From contig OZ020270.1 of NCBI GenBank assembly GCA_963971225.1, forward strand, positions 19,825,488 to 19,889,487: DNA of 64,000 nt. Reading direction: 5' to 3'. Shown here piece after piece: positions 11,585-22,400 of the stretch. The stretch is from Melieria omissa. Its lineage: Eukaryota > Arthropoda > Insecta > Diptera > Ulidiidae. Both the position numbers and the translations under genes were made by a program. The notes beneath the pieces are model-generated. The model ran no database searches. It had not been told where the DNA came from and saw only the letters and a list, made by a program, of their open reading frames with translations. Within the stretch, counting starts at the first letter, position 1. Every line of letters begins with the position of its first letter.

Positions 11585-11700
11585 TTAATAGAGTGTTGGC
11601 TGAGTTTAACCTCATTCTTAGTTCTTTAGACTTAGATATATCGTTTAGCAGGAATATTTTTCGCAATGCCTTGAAAGGCTACTTAGCTCTTAATCCTTAG

Positions 11701-11941
11701 TGGCTAAATGTGTTCGCCTCAGTGTTCTGTGGACCCTGCGACACTCAAATCCTCTCCCTTCCAGTTTCCTAATGTAAACATGTTCCACTTCCCATGTCCC
11801 ACCGGCTCCGGCCGTTTGTGTTGTCCAACGTTTTTCACAGTTTGTCATTCGTGTTTAATACTTCGAATAAACCATCCGCATTCCGCAAAACTCCCGCGTT
11901 TTATTTGGATCGTTCCGCCGACGGCTCAGAGATCTCGTTCA
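11701..11941 (+). repeat. BEL 5' LTR
   Basis: It begins TGGCTAAATG and ends ATCTCGTTCA, so it has TG...CA termini. AATAAA occurs at about 11866 as a polyadenylation signal. It is followed immediately by TGGTCCTTCGAGC, the primer-site position; I cannot assign the tRNA with confidence. Confidence 0.92.
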
Positions 11942-12210
11942 TGGTCCTTCGAGCAAACGCGAACCCGCGCCGCGTATTTAAAAAAATAAAACACAAGTGA
12001 CACAAAACAATTACAAAACAGTGAACAGTGAAAACCAAGACGAATTAATACAGTGAACAACATAACACAGTGACAAATTAAAACTAAGCAACATAAAAGT
12101 GAACAAATTACAACAACAGAAAAAATATGAGGTAAAACGTAAAAAAAATAAACCAATAAGAAATAAAGTGAAAAGTGAGCTCCGTAGAAAAAAAAAAACA
12201 AAAGTAAAAA

Positions 12211-12334
12211 GCCATCCCCGGCCCCCCCGTGATCATATAAAAAGGAAAAAAAAAATTCCAAAATAAAGAGCCATCCTCGGCCCCCTTATCAAAAAAAACA
12301 AACAAGAAAAAAAAGCCATCCCCGGCCCCCCTTT
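12211..12334 (+). repeat. Three spaced GC-rich leader repeats
   Basis: GCCATCCYCGGCCCCC occurs at about 12211, 12270 and 12315, separated by A-rich spacers. Position and spacing within the untranslated leader suggest RNA structure, but the function is unknown. Confidence 0.6.
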
Positions 12335-12772
12335 CACAACACAAAACGAAACAAAAAAAATATATGCATAAACACATAGAACACACAGTGCAGTGCAGTG
12401 AAAAAACCACCAGACGAGGACAACAACAACACACACGCAACGCAGACGAGAAGGGAAGCGACAGCGAAAGGAAAAGGGCAGACAACATCAGCACCACAGC
12501 ACAACGTTGGACGGACATCAAGCACAAAACATAAAGCAGATCCCCATGCTCGGGCACTGGGCCCACCAAGATAAGCCCATACAATTTTATCTAAAACAGT
12601 AACACATACACTAACAAACATACACGCATGATTTTTAAAAAAAATTTTTCACAAAAACCAAAATTCCCATTTACAAATTAATTAACATTAACATACTTTA
12701 CAAATAACAAAAATTTTGTAGAGACAATTATCACATTTATTACCCATATACATTCATACCCAAATATTTGCC

Positions 12773-12804
12773 GTTGAATATTGTATATATATACAATATT
12801 CAAC
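12773..12804. repeat. Perfect 32-bp palindrome in the BEL leader
   Basis: GTTGAATATTGTATAT followed by its exact reverse complement. As RNA this would form a perfect hairpin or a self-dimerising site; as DNA it could extrude a cruciform. Confidence 0.9.
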
Positions 12805-13127
12805 TGGATCAAAATCCCGCAAAAAGCAATTCCGCTATTGCAAAATATATTTTGCACATTTTCAGTGCACATAGCAACCTCCGCTAGTCCCCATTTTCGC
12901 GCTGCTCCCTGTACGCACATACATATTCAAGTTCCACTTCGTTTCTTTGTGCTTTGCAAAAAAAAGAAATAAGCGGCAAACAGCCCAGCTGCACACATTT
13001 TAAAATTTCCCTTTGTGCTATATCCGCACGCACTTGGCAGCGCGCAACTCAGCTGCTTGGCCAAAGTGCATATACACATATGTACATATATACATAACTA
13101 AGAAAGTACAAAGCGGGTACATTGGGA

Positions 13128-13385
13128 CAAATAGCCCATTTTCACGACACATTGAAAATTCTCCACGACTTGGAAAAATTTTCAATCGTGCATATATATA
13201 TACATATATACAAACATACATACACTCATACACAATATACACATTCATTTAAATACATACAGTGGGACAACAATACCCATCCAAAGTACATTGAAAATTT
13301 TCGACTTAGGAAATTTTCAATTGTACATAACAAACGTTCATTGCACATACACTATACATACATACAGTGGGACAAAGACATCCCA
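13128..13385 (+). repeat. Repeated stem-loop module in the BEL leader
   Basis: GTGGGACAA-type openings occur three times. The first two are followed by hairpins whose arms are ATTGAAAATT and AATTTTCAAT around a GACTT(A/G)G loop (about 13153-13185 and 13291-13322). Paired changes in the arms are consistent with a conserved RNA structure such as a packaging signal. Confidence 0.55.
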
Positions 13386-13440
13386 CCGGTGCACAAAATT
13401 AAATACCTGTTTTCTCCCTTCTACATTTAAAGACATTTTA

Positions 13441-13788
13441 ATTTAATTTTAAATAATAATAATTGATTGGCACGACAGCCCGCTTACGCGAGACTAAGGC
13501 ATAGCTTCCCGCAACCACTCGTGTTGTGCGTGTGAATTTGTACGCGGGTGGAAGGGACCTACAGTTTTATGCCGGTTCCGAACGGCAGATTGGGAGCTTT
13601 TTCATAGGCAATTTTTACTCTCAGAGGTTTGCCATTTCCAGCTGAGAGGACAGCCACCGAAAGAGAAAACGAGTTCCCCGTTATTTTTTTTTTAGGTGTT
13701 ACTACATGCAGTATTCGATCTTGCGTCGCTCTGCATGCGACTCGTTGGACCGCGCACTAACCAACTGAGCCACGGCGGCTGCCAGACA
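13441..13788 (-). mobile_element. tRNA-derived SINE inserted in the BEL leader
   Basis: A perfect 14-bp target duplication TTAAAGACATTTTA (13427-13440, 13789-13802) bounds a 348-bp insert. On the minus strand it starts with GCCGCCGTGGCTCAGTTGGT, a tRNA-like A box, then GATCGAATAC as B box. It continues into a core (GTTCGGAACCGGCATAAAAC, then TGTAGGTCCC) and ends in an AAT-rich tail. The core is shared with the SINEs at 32050-32356 and 53690-54019, but the tRNA head differs. Confidence 0.85.
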
Positions 13789-14349
13789 TTAAAGACATTT
13801 TACTAACTTTAATAACAATTAACAAATATGAGATATTCAAAAAAAATATTTTGACATATACTCATACACATATACACATAACCATACACATTTATTATCG
13901 TTATTTATATCCCTTTATACACATACATACCCATACATATTTATTTTGTTTTTACACAAATTTTTTAATAAAATAAATACATATACACATACACAAATAA
14001 AATTTATTGTCACTTGTTGTTTCTATTTGTACTCCACTAAACACAACACTTATCTAAATTTCTATATTTCGGATTTCGCGGTTCAATTACACATTTTTTT
14101 TAACATTTTGTTGTATTATTCCCAGACGTTTAATAAAGTTGGCCAACCAATTAAAAGCTTTTTCCCATTCAATCGAATAAATTTCACACATTCGTGTAAT
14201 TTTTCGATTTTTTCCAATTTTAAGCCGTTCGTGCGGACGCGGCCAACTTTAACTCTTTCGTGTATTCCCATTATCAGGTGGAAATTTAATTTTAATTTTT
14301 TCGCACCTGACCCCCCTCTCACTCAAGCTTCGCTTTTTTATATTTTTCA

Positions 14350-17300
14350 ATGCCGGTAGAGCGTTCGCCCAAAAAGCAATCAGACGCGATGGAGTCAACC
14401 GCCTCCAAACAACCCCCTAAGGTGTCAACTGACTTGTTTTTGACAGACACTGTCACTCGTGAGCCGCCAAAAACGCGCTCCAAGTCCCCCATACTCAAAG
14501 CAACCGATCCAAGCGTTGCCAAATTTATTTTCGAGTCCGATCAGCTCGTGCAATTATGCACAAGGTTTTCTGCGACCCCCATTGAGGAACAAACGAAGTC
14601 CCTCGTCCAAATTCGTCAAAAGAATTTGGAAGTCCAATGGACTAGGCTTATGCAAGCATATGAGGCAGTCTCCATTGCGGAAGACAGTAGCCAGCCCGAC
14701 CGTTTCAAGGAGTCGGCTCGGCAGAAGAACGAAGCCTGCATAGACCAATATGAGTTGTGCATGGCTCAAATGTCGGACATCATTGAGATGCTCCAGCCTC
14801 CACCCACTCAGCACGCTGCGCATACGGAACAGGTTCGATCCTCAGAACCAACAAATACTCCGAATATTTGTTTACAAGTTCCACCTTGCGATACCGAAAC
14901 ATTTTTCGGGGGCTATGAGCAGTGGCCGTCCTTCCGGGATATGTTTACGGCAGTATACATAAACCACCCCAAGCTCACTCCAGCCCAGAAATTGTATCAC
15001 CTCCGATACAAGACGCAAGGCAAAGCCGGTGCAATTGTGAAGCAATTTGCCTTAAGCGATGAAAACTTCGGACTCGCATGGGAAGCCCTGAAATCCCGTT
15101 ACGAAAACAGGCGCATTTTAGTTGACAACCAAATACGATCATTATTAAATATCACTCCGGCTACTACCGAAAATAGCGAAGCGCTGCAGCGGATTCAAAG
15201 TACAATAAATAATTGTCTATCAGTACTTAGGTCCCAGGCCGTGGACACTGACAATTGGGATCCGCTGCTTGTGTACATATGTTGCACCAAATTACCCGAA
15301 GAGACATTGGCTCTCTGGGAACAATCCCTTACATCTCGTAAGGACCTGCCTCTTTGGTCGCAAATGGACGAGTTCCTGACCTGCAGGTACGAGGTGGTGG
15401 AACGGCTCAATAGCATTCGCCCCGCTAAGCCAAAACCACAACCCTCCAATTTTCATACTCCCCAAAATCGGCCTCAAAATAAATCTCAGCACTTCCACAC
15501 TGAAGTAAAAAAAGACTTCGCGTGCAAACTTTGCAACGCCAACCACCCTATACGGACATGTCAGAGTTTCAAGAAGCTCACCCCCCAGAGCCGATTGAAA
15601 TACGTCAAAGAGCACAGCTTATGCGAAAACTGTCTTGCCACAACGCATACCATAAAGGATTGCACAAGCAGTTTTACGTGTGTTTACTGCCAAAGGAAGC
15701 ATCATTCCCTGCTTCACTTTCCCAACAACAAATCTCAAGCCCCGCAGCCTCTCAATAGGTCTCAGACGACCACTTCTCAGGTCGCAACAGCTCATCCACA
15801 ACCGAACAATAACTCCACAACTCATGCCCCCACTTCAGATGCGCAACCCGGCCCATCTTCAAGGCTAAGTACGCCTCAAGTACAAGCCCTTCATTCCAAT
15901 AATGGCACCCAATCCCTTCTGCCTACGGCACTGGTGTCTATTGCCCACTTAGGAGAATTGTTCAAGGTTAGAGCGTTAATCGACCAAGGCTCGCAACGCA
16001 CCTTCATTTCCTCGAAGGTGCAAAAACGCCTAAAACTGCCAATTGAAAGATCGCACTTCGAAATTTCAGGCATGGGCGGTAAAATTGTGCAAAATTCCAA
16101 TCAAATTTGCTTTTTGACGTTGGCAGTTCCAAACTCCAGCACGACCCTCAACGTGCAAGCAATAGTACTTCCCCAATTGACGAAATTGCTACCCCCATTC
16201 ACAATTAGCCATCCCAATTGGCAAGAATTTGCCACCCTAAATCTCGCGGACCCAAATCCATTCGAGTCAGCGCAGATAGACTTAGTTATTGGCAGTGATC
16301 TGATTCCCCAGATCTTACTCGAAGGTATCCGACGAAATGTGTGTGGCAGTTTACTAGCCCAAAAAACCATTTTCGGTTGGATACTCAGCGGGCCAGTACC
16401 CCATACGGTGTCATCTTATTCGACATGCGTAGCAGAAGTCTCCAATGAGGAACTAAGTTCACAACTCAGGCAATTCTGGGAGCAGGAAGAAGTCAAACTC
16501 CCGACACCTGTCTCCTCGGATGACACTTATTGCGAAGAGTTGTACCAGAAGACCACAACCCGTGGATCGGACGGTAGATATACTGTTAAACTCCCATTTA
16601 AGGCAGAATTTCCATACACCATAGCGTTAGGCAATTCCCGCCCAAACGCCCTCCAGCAATATGTTAGCATGGAGCGAAATCTCTCCCGAAAGGGAAACCT
16701 CAAGACCATCTACGATGACGTCTTAGAGGAATATCTCACCCTTGACCATATGGAACTCACAAATCCCCGTGAGATAATCCAAAATGGCAAGTACTTTTCG
16801 TACTATCTGCCTCATCACGCAGTCATCCGCCCCGAAAAGAAGACTACCAAAGTCCGAGTAGTCTTCAATGCCTCAAGGTCGTCAAGTTCTGGTCAGTCAC
16901 TTAATGACGTTCTGCATACTGGCCCCACTCTTCAAAATGACCTCACATCGCTCATTCTCCGATGGCGCCTTTACCGCTTTGTCTTCAATGGCGATGTCCA
17001 GAAGATGTATAGGCAAATTCGGGTCCACAATGATCACCAGGAATTCCAGCGAATACTCTTTCGCAAATCCCCGGAATCTCCTATTCAAGACTATAAATTG
17101 AAAACGGTGACATTTGGGGTTAATTGTGCGCCATATTTGGCCATCAGAACGCTCCATCAATTGGCCCACGACTCTCAGCCATCCAGCCCGTTAGCGGCAA
17201 AAATACTTCTAGAGGAAACGTATGTCGACGACATTCTTTCCGGAGGTCATGATCTTCCCACCACTATGGAAGCTCTCTCTCAAGTGATAGCCACCCTCAA

Positions 17301-18732
17301 CTCCGGGGGATTCCCTCTTAAAAAGATAACGGCTAATCACGCAAAACTCTTAGAGGAAATTCCCGAAGACGACCTTTTCGACTCGGAATTCCTCAAGTTC
17401 GATACAACGAGTTCCACTAAGACTCTTGGCATCCGATGGAATGCCTTATCGGACTCATTTTCATACTCCATCGCTCCCACTACTCCTGCACACTCATTCA
17501 CGAAACGGCAAATTCTTTCGTCTGTTGCCAAACTTTTCGATCCCGCAGGATGGCTTTCGCCTATAATGATTCTTGCCAAAAAGCTTCTGCAAGAGCTTTG
17601 GCTTGAAGGTACTGAGTGGGACGAGTGCATAAAGCCAGGATCACTTATTAAATGGCAGCAATTCATTGAGAATTTGCCTGCCATAGAACTTATCGAAATT
17701 CCCCGGTGGGTTAACTATGCCCCCAATCGAAATGTTCAGATCCATGGATTTTGCGATGCCTCCGAAAAGGCATACTGTGCAGCTCTATACATACGTATTA
17801 GCACGAATGGTGACCACCTCGCGTCACATCTCCTTGTTGCGAAAACAAGAGTTGCACCTCTCCAAACAATAAGCCTACCTCGCAAATCCCTCCGCTCTCA
17901 CCTCGGGTTCGACAAATCGGAAATCCATTTATGGACTGATTCGGAAATTGTCTTTGCTTGGTTGGAAAAACCACCTTGCACATGGAAAACTTATGTTGCT
18001 AACCGCACGACTGAAATACGTCAAAATGTGCACAACGCTCCCTGGCGATATGTCCCAAGCGCTGAAAATCCCGCGGACTTAGGAACGCGCGGATGCAAGC
18101 CGCAGGATCTCAAAGATCACACTCTGTGGTGGAGTGGCCCCAAATGGTTGCAGCAAGCTTCCGATGCTTGGCCCAAAGGTCACTCTCGCAAAGTTCCAGT
18201 CCCGGAACAACGAGCAGTTGATTGCCACCACCTTCTCGAAGAGCAGACCGACATCCTCGATCGGTTCTCCAGCTTCTCTCGAGCCCTGCGAGTAATCGCA
18301 TACATGTTCCGCTTCATTCATAACGGCATCTCCTCCCGTCGCCAGCAACATCCCATACACGGAACACAGTTATCCCAAGCAGAGTTGGCATTTGTTAAGA
18401 ATCGCCTTATAACTCTCGCGCAAAGTTCCTATTACCCCCAGGAACGACAAGCGCTCTCTCATTCGCTTCCCATATCCAAGAAAAGTTCTCTCTTGGTACT
18501 CAATCCCTTCTTAGACAAACAGAAGGTGATGCGAGTTAATGGCAGACTCGCCAATGCGGAATTGTCGTATAATGAACGACACCCCATCATTCTCCCTCCA
18601 GAGTCCCGCTACTGCAGTTTGCTTCTTCGCTTCCTTCATAAGCTATTACTGCATGCGGACCAACGACTCATGCTCCGTATGGTTCGGCAGGAATATTACA
18701 TTCCGCGCCTAAAGCCGCAAATCAAAAAGTGA
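14350..18732 (+). pseudogene. BEL/Pao gag-pol, N-terminal 1460 codons
   Basis: An open frame begins [12 protein letters not shown] Pao-type gag domain lies at about residues 180-260 (around [14 protein letters not shown]). Cysteine/histidine knuckles follow at about 391-455 ([31 protein letters not shown]). The aspartic protease reads ALIDQGSQ near residue 545. Reverse transcriptase follows with YVDDILSG near 958-961. RNase H starts with GFCDASEKA near 1133, but the segment that in relatives carries the second acidic residue (LPRLELC-type) reads [16 protein letters not shown], so some 20 residues with the catalytic Glu appear deleted at about 17878-17915. The frame stops at 18730-18732, between the paired cysteines of the integrase zinc motif, through a one-base loss. 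Confidence 0.88.
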
Positions 18733-19735
18733 ATTTTCAATGCAAAACGTGTGTCATCCATAAACAAAGGCTGCGAACACAGATTATGGCAGCACTCCCT
18801 CCCGAACGATGCACACTTACCATCCCATTCGCCACAACCGGAATCGACTTTGCTGGTCCATTCCAGATTAAAGCTTCCATGCTCCGTAGCTCAACCTACC
18901 TCAAAGGTTATGTTGCAGTGTTCGTGTGCTTCTCCACGAAAGCCGTTCACTTGGAACTCTGTTCGGATCTTACGACCGAAGCGTTCCGCGCAGCATTCGC
19001 CCGATTTACTGGTCGACGAGGGCTACCTCTCAAACTCATGACCGACAACGGCAAAACGTTCGTCGGTGCTGAACGTGCCATGGCCAGAGACTTTGCCAAA
19101 TTCTCGAGAGAAATCGCCCAAGATATTCTCGACCGATACGGTCCCCAGGGCGTCGAGTGGCAATTCATCCCCCCACATGCTCCTCACATGGGAGGACTAT
19201 GGGAGTCGGCGGTCAAAAGCTTCAAGACCCACCTTAAAAAGGTAGCCGGCTCTCATAGATTCACATACGAAGAGTTTACGACTCTTCTGACTAGAATTGA
19301 AGGGACGCTTAATTCACGTCCACTCTCTCCTCAATCGCAGGACCCAAGCGATCTAGTGTCTCTGACCCCTGGTCACTTTCTCCGAGGCGCTCCTCTCGCC
19401 GCCCCCCCCCCGAACCCGAGTGCTCCGAGCTATCCCTGATTAATCGATGGGAAAAACTCAAAGTCCTCCATCATCAATTCGCCCGACGATGGAAGGACGA
19501 ATATCTCAAGGATCTCCACAAACGTTACAAGTGGAAGCATCCGCAGAGGGAAGTGGAAGAAAATGAAATGGTCGTCATTAAGGACGACCTGCTTCCCCCC
19601 AATGAATGGCGGCTCGGCCGCATTCATAAGCTTCATCGCGGTCCCGACAATCATGTCCGTGTCGTGGATATCCGCACTGACTCTGGCATCTTGACAAGAC
19701 CAGTAGTCAAGCTATGCCCCTTAATAGCTTCTTAA
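18729..19735 (+). pseudogene. BEL/Pao integrase, frameshifted
   Basis: The frame continues gag-pol in the -1 register. The catalytic core shows GIDFAGPF (Asp), MTDNGKTFVG (Asp) and GGLWESAVKSFK (Glu), so the DDE triad is complete. It ends early at 19437-19439; the real continuation (INRWEKLK... to the stop at 19733-19735) is in another register. The switch lies at a run of ten C at 19402-19411, a plausible slippage site. The C-terminal part keeps the WRLGRI motif typical of Pao integrases. Confidence 0.85.
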
Positions 19736-19835
19736 ACTCAACTCATATCCCTGCCTATTTTTCACATACGCTCATCCTCATACCCTACCCAAGTATTACG
19801 ATCCTCTAGTGATACATTGTTCGTGTTTCTTGCAG

Positions 19836-20391
19836 GGCTACCAGGAAGCAGAACCTCATGCAGCAATGCCGGCTGTGCCACCACATCCACGGCATACGAT
19901 ACTGCCGGGCCTTCCTGGCGATGGCACCACAACAGCGACAGCAGGTGGCCCGCGCCCAGGACTACTGCACCAACTGCCTGGCGCGGTCCCACCCCACCAA
20001 TCGATGCAACTCCGCCGCTCGCTGCAGCAAGTGCGGCCGAGCGCACAATACAATGCTGCACTTCGAGGAGAGGACAGCCAGAACACCGGCGCCCAAGACA
20101 ACACGCAAGGGCGGCAAGAAGCCACAACAGCTCCGGCAGCAGCCCACTCAGGTGAAGCGCCCCGTGCAGCGCTCCGCCATCGCGGACCGGCGGACACGCC
20201 ACCGCCGGCCGCAACAACAACAACCCAATCGTCCCGCCTCCGCGGCAGCAGCAGAGCGAGCACTGATCGCCTTCAGCGAGGATGAGGCCAACGACGAGGA
20301 GACCCCACAGCCGCGCGTCGGAGCCCGCGCCCTCATCGAGCAGGCCTTGGAGGCCTTGGGCCGTCTGAGCGAGCAGCTCCCACCATAATGT
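19836..20391 (+). CDS. Accessory zinc-knuckle ORF of the BEL element
   Basis: After pol, the sequence TTCTTGCAG ends at 19835 and looks like a splice acceptor. An open frame then runs from 19837 (first Met at 19858) to the stop at 20389-20391. Residues 1-75 from the Met hold CRLCHHIHGIRYC, CTNCLARSHPTNRC and CSKCGRAHNTMLH, the same arrangement as the gag knuckles at 15520-15715 but clearly diverged. The rest is basic and Gln/Pro rich (KGGKKPQQLRQQ, RRPQQQQPNRP), ending in an acidic helix. GC content is strikingly higher than in the rest of the element. It may be a captured gag part from another BEL element or a spliced RNA-binding protein. I know of no named function. Confidence 0.6.
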
Positions 20392-20415
20392 TGCCAGCGG
20401 CAACGCGGGCCGCCA

Positions 20416-20656
20416 TGGCTAAATGTGTTCGTCCCAGTGTTCTGTGGACCCTGCGACACTCAAATCCTCTCCCTTCCAGTTTCCTAATGTAAACATGTTC
20501 CACTTCCCATGTCCCACCGGCTCCGGCCGTTTGTGTTGTCCAACGTTTTTCACAGTTTGTCATTCGTGTTTAATACTTCGAATAAACCATCCGCATTCCG
20601 CAAAACTCCCGCGTTTTATTTGGATTGTTCCGCCGACGGCTCAGAGATCTCGTTCA
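20416..20656 (+). repeat. BEL 3' LTR
   Basis: The same 241 bp as the 5' LTR with very few differences (for example GTCCC for GCCTC near the start). It ends ATCTCGTTCA before the target duplication CTTAG. Confidence 0.92.
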
Positions 20657-20768
20657 CTTAGTGTTAAGTCTTTAATGTACATTACATCTCTCTATGAAAT
20701 CTCTCACTCCTATGGTCAGTAAGGTTTTCTCCGTAGACTTGATAAACAAATAAATAAATAAATAAAAA
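20657..20768 (+). mobile_element. 3' UTR and tail of the Jockey-like LINE
   Basis: Resumes the LINE after the BEL insertion and ends in AATAAATAAATAAATAAA with a short A run. 20769-21043 beyond it holds no recognisable feature. Confidence 0.65.
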
Positions 20769-21043
20769 AAAACAATGTAATAAAATTGTTTGAATATGTC
20801 TGTAACATGTGATTATTTAAGTTTTCATTGACTCATTACAAAAAATCACCCCTGTGTCGAGGACAATGCATTTTACACCAAAATCATCTCTGAATTCCGA
20901 TGATTTGATGTTTAATTTGTAAACAAACAGCGCGCGAAGCAATCAAAGATAAGTTTAACTTTGGAAAATTGGCAATTTAATTAGAAACGTTCATTCTTTA
21001 CAAATCAAAATCTTCACATCACATCAAGCAAGTGAATCCAGCA

Positions 21044-21130
21044 ATGCCACGCCAGTGGAATTGTGTGCGGAAGTGCTTAGAAGCACAAATGTTATATAGT
21101 TTTCCCGACGCCTGAACTGACGGTGGCAGG
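21044..21130 (+). pseudogene. THAP-like first exon fragment
   Basis: An ATG at 21044 opens MPRQWNCVRKCLEAQMLY-SFPDA, resembling the start of a THAP zinc finger (MPxxC...C...FP) with altered spacing. A TGA follows after PDA, and GGCAG|GTGAGT at 21130 is a strong splice-donor sequence. THAP domains open P-element transposases and many insect regulatory genes. The call is tentative. Confidence 0.35.
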
Positions 21131-21289
21131 TGAGTTCATTTTATATGTTTTCACCAGCGTTTGAAAATGCTTTCATATTTTCATTTCATTTGCGCGTTTT
21201 TTGGTCTAATCGGCGTATCTGTATCATAATTAGTTTAGGAGATACGACACATATCATTTCAACCTAACTCGATTTTCTTTTAGATTAAT

Positions 21290-22400
21290 TTTGACAAAAC
21301 AACTTAGCTCACTTAAGTGAAACTGAGACCAACATTTTTCATTAAAAGCTGTAGCTTATGACAAAACAACATATGTCGACGTAGCATTTTGAATTTTGAA
21401 TAATTTTATTTTAGCAAAGACACCTATGTCGACATAAGTGTTTTTGTCAATTTCAATTTTTGAAATCTGACACTCTTCTGTGACATAGATTGTTTAGTGG
21501 ATTATTATTCCATAAGCTTTCGGCACAGTAACACGTTTAAGTCGACATAAGTGGATTTTTCAAAACGTGAAGTCAAAAATATTCTCTACTTATATTGACT
21601 TAAGTTCTTTTTGTAAATTTTTTTTTTTAAGAAAAAACAAAACTTAAGTGGTTTCATGTGGGAAGCCAACTTAACAAAATCAATGGGGCGGCGGGTGATG
21701 GTCGCTTTGGCGAAAAAACAAGAAAGGCAAACTAGGAATTTACAAGCACATAATAAAGAATCAAATATGATGTCAGGACGGTATGGTTTGGGAACCTCTT
21801 CCTTTTGAAACGAAAGCATTCCATGATGCTGAAATGATTAAAGTCATGCTAGAAAAGTTTGATCAACAACAAAAGATGACATCCGAAAGTACTCGAGCTA
21901 TGAGCAATATCATAGAGTCTAACTTATCCCAATTTAGTTCACCGGAGGTATATGAGGCCTTATTACTTGCATCACCACCAATACCAAGATTACTTACCAG
22001 CAACAAAAAAAAACATATTCGATACTCATTGGAACGGAATAAACGTCGTCAGGTTTACATATACTTAAATGCAATTGTGTGATGTTTTACATGTTATTTT
22101 ATATGTTTTTTCGCTCTCTTGTAAAATCTACGAAATTGACTTAAGTGCTTTTGTCAAATTATTAAGTGAAATTTTGTTATAATTTGGTTTTTGTGAAAAC
22201 TTTTTTTGAAATTTTTATTGATTGAATATTTTTTGAAACAATGAACTAAGTTGTTTTGTCAAACTCATTTTGAATAGATAATAATAACTTAAATTGACAT
22301 AAGTGGTTTTATCAAATGTATTTTGCCTAAAAATACATTTGGATAAGGCGCATAAGTGTTTTATCAAAAGCAAATTTATATAAAAGTATGAATTAAGTTG
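21290..22400. repeat. Degenerate palindromic repeats around TTGACWTAAGT
   Basis: At least ten sites of the form GACTTAAGT or GACATAAGT followed by 5-8 bases and TTTTGTCAA occur at irregular 40-120 bp spacing, for example at 21595, 22135, 22255, 22300 and 22360. The 3' part is also in the duplicate at 28140-28400. No ORF explains them. Such clusters can be subterminal transposase-binding sites. Confidence 0.55.
21783..22052 (+). pseudogene. Unknown gene fragment, probable exon
   Basis: The frame reads through AFHDAEMIKVMLEKFDQQQK, SIIESN-like serine repeats, ALLLASPPIPRLL and KKKHIRYSLERNKRRQ, and then meets CAG|GTTTAC at 22052. The minus-strand copy at 30533-31040 instead continues coding (VLNNLIKVRRKKS...), which suggests that 22053 starts an intron here. 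I do not recognise the family; the basic C-terminus and the context fit a transposon accessory or DNA-binding protein. Confidence 0.45.

Larger units (their letters stand above)
9046..11700 (+). pseudogene. Jockey-like LINE ORF2 (reverse transcriptase), 5' truncated and decayed
   Basis: Coding similarity opens near 9052 (KSVSNIPTSVFYKD) without an endonuclease, so the element is 5' truncated. The reverse transcriptase follows in several frames: VCNYRPISKLSSVSELFE, HQHGFVTGRSTVSNL, DFSKAFDRISHN (9660s), GVPQGSILGPLFFILFINDI and LLYADDLKID (about 10640), so the YADD box is intact. The C-terminus includes SLRNRRTFLSISFIFDVING and ends at the TAG at 11698-11700. At least three frame changes and two MITE insertions (9747-10464, 11332-11584) disable it. 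Its 3' UTR lies beyond the BEL element, at 20662-20768. Confidence 0.8.
11701..20656 (+). mobile_element. Complete BEL/Pao LTR retrotransposon
   Basis: Two LTRs of equal length (241 bp, one or a few differences) bound an internal region with gag-pol. A 5-bp target duplication CTTAG (11696-11700, 20657-20661) flanks the element. It entered the 3' UTR of the Jockey-like LINE directly after the stop codon. Internal order: primer site and 2.4-kb leader, gag-protease-RT-RNase H frame, integrase in a shifted frame, then an extra zinc-knuckle ORF before the 3' LTR. Near-identical LTRs point to a fairly recent insertion, yet pol has two frameshifts and an RNase H deletion, so the copy is defective and was probably mobilised in trans or decayed quickly. 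Confidence 0.92.

Noticed and set aside
11926..12621. Cys/Phe-rich minus-strand ORFs in the BEL leader
   Set aside because: They come from reading A-rich leader sequence backwards; no domain is recognisable.
13741..13788. A tRNA gene in the BEL leader
   Set aside because: It lies within a 348-bp insert with a 14-bp target duplication, so it is the head of a SINE.
19809..20263. Alternative frames over the accessory BEL ORF
   Set aside because: GC-rich sequence keeps all frames open; only the chosen frame shows ordered Cys/His knuckles.
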